Source: Cerioporus squamosus (lineage: Eukaryota > Basidiomycota > Agaricomycetes > Polyporales > Polyporaceae). Taken from it: a stretch of 25,045 bases of DNA. The first letter of the stretch is position 1. The number at the start of each line of letters is the position of its first letter. The stretch lies in NCBI GenBank assembly GCA_022592435.1, contig JABYQS010000396.1, positions 1 to 25,045 of the forward strand, read 5' to 3'. This document shows positions 1-9,045 of the stretch, in pieces. The notes under the pieces are model-generated. The model saw only the letters and a program-made list of their open reading frames with translations. It did no database searches and was not told the DNA's origin. The translations under genes were made by a program, and so were the position numbers.

Positions 1-218
1 CAAAAGGGTGGGAAACACATGGTAACGGGATGGTAAGTGGCGAGAACAAGGCATTTGCGGTCGCGGGAACAGAGCATACGGGTGCGAGAATGAGATCAAG
101 GGGTCCAAAATGGGATGTGTACGAAGTAGGAAAGGGATCAAGATGGGGAAGTGGAAGTTCCAGGAAAAATGAAAGGGAACGAGAAGGGGTGCTGGTCCAC
201 TGACCGTGACACGACACC

Positions 219-698
219 ATGTCCCATATCTTACTGGACTGCGAGGCGGAGGGGCAGCAGACTATATGGGACCTACTGAAGCAGACATGGGCGCACACCG
301 GGGCCGAATGGAAGGAGCCATGCTATGGCACGGTTTTCGGCACAGCATGCGCAGTTTTCAAGACTGACAATGGCTCTCGAAAGACGACGATCGAGCATCT
401 CTGGTGTATCCTATGCACTGAAGCCGTGCACCTAATCTGGAAATTGCGATGTGAGCGGGTAATCAAGAATGACGGCGCAGAGTTCTCTGTGAACGAGGTC
501 ACCAACCGGTTCTTCTCAACCCTAGACTCCCGACTCACACTCGATCGACGCACGGCAGTGATAGCTAGAGGGAAGAAAGCCCTGCGACCGACTGACGTTG
601 CTCGTATCTGGCTACCGGTGATTGAGAACAGTGATGATCTCCTGCCAAAATGGGTAGGAGACAGCGGGGTTTTAGTGGGTATTAAGCGTGGGAGATGA
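219..698 (+). pseudogene. LINE C-terminal reverse transcriptase/RNase H-region fragment, 159 aa
   Basis: The peptide resembles the C-terminal region that follows reverse transcriptase and RNase H in many Agaricomycete LINE-type polyproteins. Recognisable parts are a start like MSHILLDCEAEGQ, then a segment HLIWKLRCERVI near residues 72-83, then LDSRLTLDRR, and an ending GVLVGI. No catalytic RT or RNase H residues are present, because these would lie upstream. Two stop codons sit just before the first ATG in the same frame, so this ATG is probably not a real initiation site but an internal methionine of a longer, now interrupted protein. It is the terminal piece of an inactivated retrotransposon ORF, followed by the element's 3' UTR and A tract. 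A domesticated small gene is possible but there is no evidence for it. Confidence 0.65.
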
Positions 699-735
699 GG
701 GAGAGCAGTGGCAGGACCCACTGCTTCCCCTCATC
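694..735 (+). other. 18-bp imperfect hairpin at the LINE ORF stop
   Basis: Arms 694-711 and 718-735 pair over 18 bp with two adjacent mismatches, around a 6-nt loop (712-717). The TGA stop of the retroelement ORF (696-698) lies in the left arm. Many LINEs carry 3' stem-loops recognised by their own reverse transcriptase. This one lies about 210 nt before the A tract, so that role is only inferred. Confidence 0.5.
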
Positions 736-942
736 GTCCGCGCTTCGAGCCCCACACCTTGTGCGTAAATGGCATTTCCTCGCGGTGAATTTCGGCATTA
801 TCTACATATTTATTGAGACACGTCCGAGGGCTACTGTCCTAGGGCGGGTCGCCTAGCGCGTCCGGCTGGTATTCACTAGCCACGAACTGTACCACAAGCC
901 CCTATGGGGATCAATGCGGTTCAGGACACTATGCGCTCCACC

Positions 943-964
943 AAAAAAAAAAAAAAAAAAAAAA
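943..964 (+). repeat. Poly(A) tract, 22 A
   Basis: Uninterrupted run of 22 A at the end of the retroelement 3' UTR. The position fits the poly(A) tail of a LINE insertion on the + strand. An unbroken A run this long suggests either a fairly recent insertion or microsatellite-like maintenance. Confidence 0.7.
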
Positions 965-1299
965 GGAAAGGCATCGGCAGCCGCTGTTCAGTTCCCGGTG
1001 GCGGTGCGGCAGTTAATGGCATGTGAATCCACATTAGAGCCTTGTTATGGTGCTTCTAGTCTTACTTACTCGACGTTCTTACCCTCGTCACTCTTATCAG
1101 TAAGTTTGGCCTTACTCTCATGAGAGTCCGAAACATTAATGCGCAGTAAGTCCCTGAGTTAATGAGACCGTACAGGTGTTCGAGCTAGTCGCAGGGGAAG
1201 GTAGATTGGGAGGTAAATCTAGCCTCGTCTACTCGATGCAACAATACGAATATACGACAGCACGGCTTCCGTCAACGAATCCCTTCACAAGGACGCCCT
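965..1299. other. No recognised gene
   Basis: Between the retroelement tail and the nucleotidyltransferase pseudogene I see only short frames without recognisable motifs. Confidence 0.5.
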
Positions 1300-2007
1300 C
1301 GCAGGGGATGGGAGACGAACGAAGGAAAACAGCCTCGCTCCCGCTTCCATGAAGTAGACGGAGGTAGATAGCTCCGTTTTCCTTCTCTGCACCCCGAAGA
1401 ACAGCGAAAGATACCAATACGCGGATATTGTCCATATCCACTTGCTGCCCAGTCGAAGTCAGCCGACATGGACAACGCGTGGTGCTGAGACCATGCCTGT
1501 AAGGTATATGGAAGGTCAGCGTGCATCGCGATGTGCTCCGGAGCGACGCTGGTGATATTCATTCGCCGTCGGGGAGAAGTATGTGACAGGAGGAAGAACG
1601 CAACGGTCGAGGGCGCGTCGAGCAACGAACGAGATAGGCTGGTCAGCCTGATACCAGAGTACTTTGACCATGGCATGGTTCCTGGATGGAAAGAGGTAGA
1701 AGCGAGTGTCCCCGGCGGCGAGGACACGCTTCGGAGCCTCCTGGTCGCACTGCACTGCTAGAACGACCAGTTCGAACTAGTGTTGAGAGCAGAAATTCGT
1801 TAGCATGCTGTAGTGGCTTAGAGCGCAAGGGCGGAAGAGACCAAACCTTCGATGAACGGAGAAGACTCGGACTGACCGATAGTCTATAGATACATGAGAC
1901 TCATTATCCGATTCGCCCACCAAGCAGCACTTCAAGTCACGCTGTGCGGATATCCCGACCACCCTGCGGGCGACCTGCAATAAGGCGTCCGTTATGTTGC
2001 GTATCAT
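1300..2007 (-). pseudogene. Decayed paralogue of the neighbouring nucleotidyltransferase-fold gene
   Basis: Pieces of the same protein as the intact gene at 2355-3091 occur in the same order but in several frames. A first-exon piece from 2007 reads ITDALLQVARRVVG...DLKCCLVG, matching the intact VLDIARTAID...GLKCCLTG. A CTAG acceptor at 1777-1780 precedes FELVVL, where the intact copy has DVDLVVL after its own CTAG acceptor. Next comes DTRFYLFPSRN, KVLWYQ (frame of 1516-1755). MNITSVAPEHI and LQAWSQHH follow in a second frame, then DMDNIRVLVSFAVL in a third (near 1390-1441). At least two frameshifts, loss of the aspartate pair and a gap of about ten residues before LQAW make it non-functional. 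The duplication is seen in the sequence. That it arose as a local tandem copy is inference. Confidence 0.75.
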
Positions 2008-2354
2008 AGTCGGTGCCTCGGGTGCGGGTTGGATGCATGAGTTGCGAGTAAGAGTACATGAAGTTCCGGCTTGAACAGAGGACGTGTAGATCCGCCCTTG
2101 TGCATATCAACCACGGAGGAAGGTTGAGGGAACGGACCTGAAGATGTACCATGCTCGTCTCAATCGTTTGGTCGTCACGTACGTGGTCACAGAATCTATT
2201 CGCTCTTCCACTTCGCCGTGTCCCTGCCCTCGAGCACGATCGTGATAGAAGCATGTCCAGAATTGAGACTTCGACACAACAGGTCCCGAGCACTGCAGAG
2301 ATCATGAGACCAAGCGTCATTGGCAATCAGGACTAGACGGACGCACCTGTGACA
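2008..2354. other. Intergenic, no recognised gene
   Basis: This separates the decayed and the intact nucleotidyltransferase-like copies. An open frame on the minus strand crosses it but has no family resemblance. Confidence 0.45.
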
Positions 2355-3091
2355 TTACCAGGAGAATCCGAGCTTCTTCCACTGGCTCGCTGTGGAAGGC
2401 GAAGCGGTGGAAGTGTACCGCGACAAGCGCTCCCACGCCCTTGTAAAGTGCTGCTGCGGTAGCCAACTCGCATCCCCGGCACGGGCTCCCGCGCGCACCG
2501 CAATCGCGAGCAGAGCGTCGATGTCGCGAATGTCGAGGTACTGCTTGTCCCGGAGGTACGACTGCGTCGCTATGCGGTGGTCCGACCACGCCTGAAGCTT
2601 GAGCAGGAGCTGAGGTATCAACGGCATCACGGGAAGCCCCGAGATAGTGACGATGCGGGCGGGAGGCACGTTTGGGATGTTCATGTCTCCCTCGGGGATA
2701 AGGATGTCGACTTTGCAGTCGTACATGGCGCGTATGTGGGTCTTGGTGTACGCGTAGGAGCCCTCTGTGAGCCTGTACCAGACTACTTTGTACGTTGCGA
2801 GGTAGGTCTTCGAGGGGACCATGTAGAAGCGGGGATCGGCCCTAACAAGCATCTCTTTGAGGGTCTCCTGGCCATATGCTTTCGTGAGCACGACGAGGTC
2901 AACGTCCTAGGCTGGTGAGTCAATCAGTGTCGACGTGGTCATAGGTTGAACGGGCTCACACTGGGCGTGCGGCTGACTCCGTAGAGCTGGCTGGCGACTC
3001 CTCCCGTGAGGCAGCACTTTAGTCCATGCTTGGCGAAAATGTCGATCGCCGTCCGCGCGATGTCAAGAACTTGGATGCTTGTCGGAGACAT
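2355..3091 (-). CDS. Nucleotidyltransferase-fold hypothetical protein, 227 aa, two exons
   Basis: Structure: complement(join(2355..2906, 2960..3091)) with one 53-nt intron (GTGAGC...CCTAG). The ATG at 3091 gives MSPTSIQVLDIARTAID, and the first exon is exactly 44 codons. The protein shows a minimal nucleotidyltransferase signature: a GG pair at residues 30-31 (CLTGGVASQLYGVSRTP) followed by DVD at residues 45-47, the usual hG[GS]...[DE]h[DE]h metal-binding pattern. Later blocks are RFYMVPSK, KVVWYR, CKVDILIP, LLLKLQAWSDHR and DIRDIDALLAIAV. I know this as a recurrent family of Agaricomycete hypothetical proteins. Whether it transfers nucleotides is unproven. A degenerate copy lies 350 bp downstream on the same strand. 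Fold confidence is moderate; gene reality is high. Confidence 0.75.
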
Positions 3092-3482
3092 ATGTGAAGG
3101 ACGAGTGCGGAGGATAGCGCAGGAGTCGGAAGCTATGATGCGTTACCTGGGATTTATACTATCGATACCGCCCGAAGCTGAACGTGGGATGGATCTCAGG
3201 AAGCATACTTGTTATGGTCATGAGAATCGACGGTGGCCTAACGCACGCGGTTCCTGCAAGCAAGGTGATCAACAACATGAGTAAGAGTAAGTGTGGATGC
3301 ACATACCTAACCGAATCGGGGAGTTGTCAAAGCCTTACCCAAGGTGGAAGACCAACTCAGAGGTCACAATGAGCATGTATGTCTACAATCGCAGCAACGC
3401 GTATAATACAGCAAGAATACATCCGGTCCATCCGTAGAACAGTGTACACGTACAAGTCTCTAGCTCTGTCGCAGATGACTGC
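3092..3482. other. Intergenic, no recognised gene
   Basis: Spacer between the end of the DUF3712-type gene and the start of the nucleotidyltransferase-like gene, which are in tandem on the minus strand. It should hold the promoter of the latter. I see no clear TATA or other motif. Confidence 0.45.
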
Positions 3483-5438
3483 TCAAGTGCCCTTCTTGCC
3501 TATCCGGACAGCACCCTGGAACGGCAAACCGGAGAGCTCCATCTCGCCATCCCTTCCGTTCGCGAATGGTAGACCCTCGACGCGCACCGCAACCGCTGCG
3601 ACACCTTGCACACCCGCAAGTGCGCCTTGCGAGCCGAAGATCACCTGTTGTGAATGGCATCGTGAGACATGAGGGGTCGTCGCTCAAGCAAGGCATACGC
3701 ACCTTCGACACGAAGTCGCTGAACTCGCGCTCGCGTCCGGGAAGCACTTCGAGCGGGACATCTACAATCTCCGCAGAAACCGCGACGGTCGAACCGCTTC
3801 CAGCAGGTCCGTTGACCGGATGACAGTCAGCTGGGAGCCAGTCCTCCGGCAAGATATGGGCGAACGCGCGTGGGGGCAGCGGGTCCGGGAGCGGCTGTGT
3901 AGGTGGAGGGTCGAGCGACGTTGCATTCTCTTCTGTGGGACTTGGGACTGGCCCGTCGTAGACCAAAACGTCCGGAAAGACGCGGCTAGCGTTCACGCCG
4001 ACGTTGATGCCTCGTGGGAGGACCACAAGCGCATGTACAACGCCGCTAGCTACCATGCCAGTTCCAACAGGCTTGATCTTCATGTTCGTGAGGGTGACAT
4101 TGCGCAAGATTTCGGGCTTGGGATGCGGGGCAGGGAAAGTGGTGTTGATAGTAAGCTCGGGAACAAGCGGTGTTGAGATTTGGATGTCTGCGTCGCGACC
4201 TGAGATGTACTCGCTCACAAAAGCAGAAAGCGCACTGGAGGAGTTGCCGGGGAGAGGGACGACAGAGCCGCTAACTGTGAGTGAGATGTTGGGGTGAGTG
4301 AGGTGGAAGGGATGGGAGCGCACGGAGGCGACGGGGACGCTTGGCGCAGCCTGACCCGGCGAAGGGAGAGAAATAACGAACGGCAGAGATGGAGCCACGA
4401 ACTCGAGGTCCATAGGAACGGGGTTCACAGCTGACGCATTGGCCTCTAGCACGATGGTGTCGCTACTGGATGTGATCTGGAAGGACTGCAGGGTGACAAG
4501 GTCCGAGAACTTGGGCAGCGGGTGACCGGCACCAGGAGGCGGCAAACCAGGAAGCGACGGGACTGCAAGAATTCGGTCAGCAGAAAGCGAGGACGCAACG
4601 CAGAAAACGTACTCTTCATGTTGATGACCGGGCGAACCTCCGTATGGGATACGACAAGGCGTTTCCTCCACCCGCTCTCCTCCAACCCGCCGCCTCGTAC
4701 AACCGCCTGCGCAACGTATCCCTGCACGCTCACGAAACCGTTCTTCCAGCTCTCCCGCACAAAATGGAGTATGGCATCGACGTCCTTCGTCGGCTGGATA
4801 CGCACAGGGATCTTGACAGGGGTCAGCCAGGTCAGGTCCCTTGGCGGCGGGTTCGCGGTAAGCGAAATTTCGATGGGAGGGGTTGTGATGGTTGCAAGAG
4901 GGACATCTGGGTGTGCTCTTGGAGATATTTGGATGGGGGAGAGAGTCACCGTGACGCGGTCGAGCCGCCGTATGCCCCAGCGGCCGATAGACTTCCACCA
5001 GTCCTGCAGAACGCTGTCATCCTGGTCGGTCTTCACCCCTACTATACTTCCTGCGTCCAGTCCCATCCTCCCGTGCACCAGCAGCCACACCCCATCCTCG
5101 CTCGTCGCGTTAAGTACGTCGACCCTGTCCGGTCCTCGAACGACCAGGGAACGCTGGATAATCTCCTCAGGACGTGTCGTGGATGCTCTTGAGCGCCAGG
5201 AGTATGCGATGATGGCGAGAAGAACAAATAGCAGGACGCATAGCGAGAGGGTGATCAAGAAGACGGAGAGGAGGCGAGAGTATAGTCGTCTGCGAGTTGC
5301 AGTCGGGTGCTCCACGGATGTTTCCCTCGACGAATTCAGGGAACCAGACCCGGATGCTAACAAGGGTGTCTGTTCTGTCGGTTGTTCATCTGGAGCTCTG
5401 GCCTTGCCCTTGTCGACGCGGTGAGTTGTAACGTCCAT
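3483..5438 (-). CDS. DUF3712-type / Tag1-like single-pass membrane protein, 615 aa
   Basis: Structure: complement(join(3483..3644, 3703..4562, 4613..5438)), with introns of 58 nt (3645-3702) and 50 nt (4563-4612); phases agree. The last intron matters: after VSK the reading continues as VIFGSQGALAGVQGVAAV and ends in ELSGLPFQGAVRIGKKGT. Without splicing the frame runs into an unrelated arginine/cysteine-rich tail. The N-terminus is hydrophilic and carries EQTPLL (residues 22-27), an acidic dileucine sorting motif. One membrane segment spans about residues 55-79, and the rest is a large beta-rich, proline-rich lumenal part with several N-glycosylation sequons. Fungal DUF3712 proteins, including yeast vacuolar Tag1, share this layout, so a vacuolar membrane location is likely by inference. 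It is divergent from the BTB gene, 520 bp away. Confidence 0.8.
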
Positions 5439-5958
5439 CTAGGACAGCGAGAAGCTCAGAGAAGGTCGTGGTCGGAAGTCAAGCGCATATGCACTCAAGC
5501 GCTCAAGTGCTCCGAGTCGTGTATGACATGCGCCCGAGTTGGGTCGACAGCAAGACTCGTCTGTCCTACTCCCTACCTCTGAAACTCTTGTTCAACTAGA
5601 ATAAGACAAGTGTGAAGTACTTGAACGGGTCGCAATGTCGTACGGGGAGAAAACGTGCTCATATAGCGCGAAGTGTGAGTAAGTACTTCTTCATGAGCAT
5701 CTTGACGCACTTCCGCAAACTGATTGTCCCTCTGCCGTGGTTAGCACCTCAAGACAATTATAGCACTCTTCAGTCCGTAACATGTTGTCTCCATGTTCAG
5801 GTCGTGGCGGAGAGCAAGCATGTTAACTGAGAGTCAGACGTACTTACCCGTACGTCGCACTAATTGGGCGCTTACACAAGTTCGTTTCAACCACCACGGC
5901 GGTAGGTACTCCATCGCTGGAGGATCGCCTCCGGTAGCTAACGTTGCTTTCAGTAGTT
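5439..5958. other. Divergent promoter region
   Basis: 520 bp between the divergent DUF3712-type and first BTB genes. It holds one copy of a 37-nt repeat (5464-5500). There is also a possible 5'-UTR intron, 5902-5952, starting GTAGGT and ending TTTCAG just before the BTB ATG. I recognise no coding sequence. Confidence 0.45.
5464..5500 (+). repeat. Dispersed 37-nt repeat, copy 1
   Basis: Matches 8824-8860 at 30 of 37 positions in the same orientation. The shared core is GAAGTCAAGC. The two copies flank the BTB gene pair. Confidence 0.4.
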
Positions 5959-7061
5959 ATGCCTAACTCAGTGATATTGGAACGCCACCCACAACTGTAT
6001 CTCCCGGATGGCGATATCGTTCTCCGAGCGATTAAGTCTACGCCGGCTGTTGAGGATGGAGCGCAACATTACCAGCTGTTCCGCGTTCACAAGTTTCTCT
6101 TAAAGTACCACTCTGCTCCGTTTGGACATACGTTTGCGGACGCGAATGTTGGCTCAGACGAGACGTACGACGGTGTGCCAATGGCGGAGATGCACGGAGA
6201 CCGGGCAGAAGACCTCGGGCTGCTTCTCAACTACATCTATAATCCCTCGTGAGTATCCAAGGACGCGAACCCATTTGACAATTCTAACCACTTCTCAGTG
6301 AGCTGAACTTCAAGAGATTCGATCCGGACACTCCTGTGGTCCTCGGTGGAGTCATTCGCATCGCCGACAAGTACCTGATCGAGCCTCTGCGCGACCGCCT
6401 CATCAAGCAAGTCCCTACGGACTGGCCTACCACCCTACAGGAATGGGACCGCTTCGATGCCGAGATCTCCGCTATCCAGAAGGGCGACAAGACAGTCTGC
6501 GATCTCATCCCCGAACCGGTCTCGGCGATCCTCTTCGCGCAGGAGTTCGACTGCCCGCGCATGCTTCCAGCTGCTTTCTACCAGCTCTCTCGCATCAACT
6601 ACGCGCATGTCTGGCAAAACGCAGACCGGCCCAGGCTGGCGAAGGTCCCCGTAGCGCGGTGGTCGTTGCTGGATAAAGACAACCTTGTGCGGTGCATGCA
6701 CGGGTTCCAGAAGCTCGACGACTACCGTCTGCATGTCTTACACCTACTTTCCCCGGAGTGCTGTCCGCAGGAGGCTTGGTTTTACCAGGAAGAGTACGAA
6801 GCCGTCAAGGCGAACTCCTCGTGCTTCGCTTTTCTGAACCAGCTGATATTGGTGGTCTGGGATAAGCGGCGCAGCGAGTGTCAGCGAGATCCCTTGCGTC
6901 TGCTGTCGGACTGTCTCGACTACCTGCAGTTTCCTGAGTTGTCGAGGGAGCACTTCCCCAACGGTCTCTGCGATCACTGTGTCAAGAGTTTTCGAGAGAC
7001 TATACCGGAAGAGCGGAGGAAGCTCTGGGGGGAACTTCCCAAGTACTTCAGATTGAACTGA
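5959..7061 (+). CDS. BTB/POZ domain protein, copy 1, 350 aa
   Basis: Structure: join(5959..6248, 6299..7061), with a 50-nt intron (GTGAGT...CTCAG) that splits a serine codon in NPS|ELNF. The ATG at 5959 is the first in the frame. The BTB/POZ fold covers roughly residues 12-130: YLPDGDIVLRA opens it, FRVHKFLL (about 41-48) is the classic BTB core, and DRAEDLGLLLNYIYNP closes the first exon. The second exon continues GGVIRIADKYLIEPLRD, then a region of unknown function typical of Agaricomycete BTB proteins, with DWPTTLQEWDRF, AAFYQLSRI, RWSLLDKDNLVRC and a Cys-rich end (GLCDHCVKSF). BTB domains mediate protein-protein contacts, often as Cullin-3 adaptors. The partner is unknown here. A tandem paralogue follows at 7310. 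Confidence 0.88.
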
Positions 7062-7309
7062 TACTGTCATATGGTGCGAGACATCAGGCTTTTGGACCTT
7101 GGTATTGCGCCGCTGGCTTACAAGTACTCGCTGCCTTTGAGTTGGATAGGATACGGCAGAATCAAGGCAGAATATTGATCCCACATTAGCCGTAGCACTA
7201 GTAATAGTGCCACAGGGTGCCACGGGCGTTAATTTCCCTTTCTGCCCGTTAGATCTCTCGTGCCCTGCGTACGCGAACTTCTACCTTTACTTACCACTTG
7301 CCCCACTAC

Positions 7310-8420
7310 ATGAACCCCAAAGGACCTCAGCCGCACCGCAGCGCGCAATTGTACTTCCCGGATGGCGATCTCGTCCTCAGAGCCGTTGGCTCTGACGGCG
7401 TACACCTCTTCCGCGTCCACAAGTTCCTCTTGAAGCACCACTCCATGGCATTCAAGGACATGTTCAGTGCCGAGGACGGTTCTTGCAGCGACATATACGA
7501 CGGTGTCCCTGTGGCGGATATGCCTGGGGATCGAGCAGAGGACTTGGCACTGCTGCTGACCTATCTCTACAATCCGTCGTATGTATCTTCGTCCAGTGAA
7601 AGTAAAATGCGGTGCGGAATGCTCACAGATACGTGACAACAGGCAGCTCTCATTCAAGCGGCTGGATCCCAACAAGCCTATCCAGATCAGCGGCGTCATC
7701 CGCTTAGCTGACAAGTACCTGCTCGAGCCGCTCCACGACCACCTGGTTCAGCAGGTCGCCTCCGACTGGCCCACTACCCTCCAAGCATGGGACATCCGCG
7801 AGGCAGAAATCCAGGCGATCCGGAAGGCCGCCGCGGACGAGAAAGACAGGAAGAAGTTCTGGGAGCTGGTCCCCGAGCCCGTCGCCGCGGTCCTCTTCGC
7901 GGAGGAGTTCGGTTGCCCACAGATCCTCCCGGCGGCGTTCTACCAGCTTGCGCAGACCAACTTCAACCGCGACTGGAATGACACAGGGATCCACAACGAT
8001 TCCTGGCAGTGGGATACGCTGCTGGCACGGTGGTCGCTGCTGGAGAAGGACAACCTCGTCCGGTGCCTGCACGGGTTCCAGTCGCTTGACGACTACCATG
8101 CCGATGCGTACTCTCTGCTCAGCAAGCACTGCTTCCCTCCGCAGGACCACGACGAGCATGGCTACAACATGATCTACAAGAACTCGAAGTGCTACGCGTT
8201 TCTCGCCGAGCTGCTGGTCGTTGTTTGGGGCAGAGGGTCGCGAAGGGACCCCTTGCAGCTGCTTCTGGATTGTCTCGAGTACGAGAAGTATCCCCAGCTC
8301 TCCAAGGAGCGCTTCCCTGACGGACTCTGCGAACACTGCCGCGAGTCACTCCCGGACATAATTGCGCACAAACGCAGAGTGCTTTGGGGTAGCCTTCCAG
8401 AGTACTTCAGGCTGCAGTGA
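7310..8420 (+). CDS. BTB/POZ domain protein, copy 2, 348 aa
   Basis: Structure: join(7310..7578, 7643..8420). The 64-nt intron (GTATGT...AACAG) sits at the same serine codon as in copy 1 (NPS|QLSF). Unspliced reading meets a stop in the intron. The BTB core is FRVHKFLLKHHSMAF at residues 34-48, followed by DRAEDLALLLTYLYNP. The C-terminal part repeats copy 1 block by block: GVIRLADKYLLEPL, DWPTTLQAWD, AAFYQLAQT, RWSLLEKDNLVRCLHGF, DPLQLLLDCLEY, GLCEHCRESL, and SLPEYFRLQ at the end. It has a longer insert around KAAADEKDRKKF. It starts 248 bp after the copy 1 stop on the same strand, so the two are tandem duplicates. Function as an adaptor is inferred from the domain only. Confidence 0.88.
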
Positions 8421-9045
8421 CATCGACCGTACGTCCTTCTTCCTTGAACCGGAGATTCGTGCTTACCCAGATACGTTTATAGCGTCTACAGATGAGCTAT
8501 GTTGGGCAGTTGAATGCCAGTGACTCGCGCTCTGCTGATGCTGCTCAGCAGGGGAGAACTCGCATGATCCGCATGTATCACACGAAAATGAACAATCCTC
8601 GAACACGGCCCTGATTTTAGAAGCTGAGCTGCGCGAGTTCAGTCGGTCCGAGACGGTCTCTCCATCAGATAACAGAAATCGGTACGTCCCGCCAAACGAC
8701 CTCGCACAGTTGGCCTAGGGGCAGGCTCAGCTACTGGACACGTCACTTCGATTCAGGGCTCTGCATGTCGACAGAGACGAGTAACTCACCAATATGAGCC
8801 CAAGTGAAGAACTCAAGGAGGACGGTCGTAGTCTGAAGTCAAGCACATGTACACATAAGCCTTCGTGAACTCTTATATGAAGTTTGATCGCAGACGCTTT
8901 GATATTCCCTCCAAGGAAGCTCTGGCAAACATGAAAAAGACGAGTACGACGGGTTTCAAGAAATGATGCTCTCTTTCTGTAGAGAACCTCTTTACTGCAA
9001 CAGCGTCCGAAATCCTCTCAAGCGCATTATAGACACAGTCAGCGA
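8421..9045. other. Convergent 3' intergenic region
   Basis: 625 bp between the 3' ends of BTB copy 2 and carboxypeptidase A. It contains the second copy of the 37-nt repeat. No coding region is recognised. Confidence 0.45.
8824..8860 (+). repeat. Dispersed 37-nt repeat, copy 2
   Basis: Matches 5464-5500 at 30 of 37 positions in direct orientation, lying beyond the 3' end of the BTB pair. Confidence 0.4.

Larger units (their letters stand above)
1..964 (+). mobile_element. 3' portion of a non-LTR (LINE-type) retrotransposon
   Basis: This block runs from the window edge to a run of 22 A (943-964). It holds a retroelement C-terminal reading frame (219-698), a long imperfect hairpin over its stop codon (694-735) and about 200 nt of non-coding 3' sequence before the A tract. 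An open frame followed by a 3' UTR and poly(A) is the expected 3' end of a LINE copied by target-primed reverse transcription. The 218 nt before the ORF are purine-rich. The frame is open from base 3 but is broken by two TGA codons shortly before the ORF, so the copy is defective or the upstream part is diverged. The 5' end lies outside the window, so no target-site duplication can be tested. Confidence 0.65.

Noticed and set aside
4522..5424. Plus-strand frame of 300 codons over the DUF3712-type gene
   Set aside because: Antisense to a coding strand with clear family motifs and a good splice structure; the product is Arg/Thr/Ser-rich without motif.
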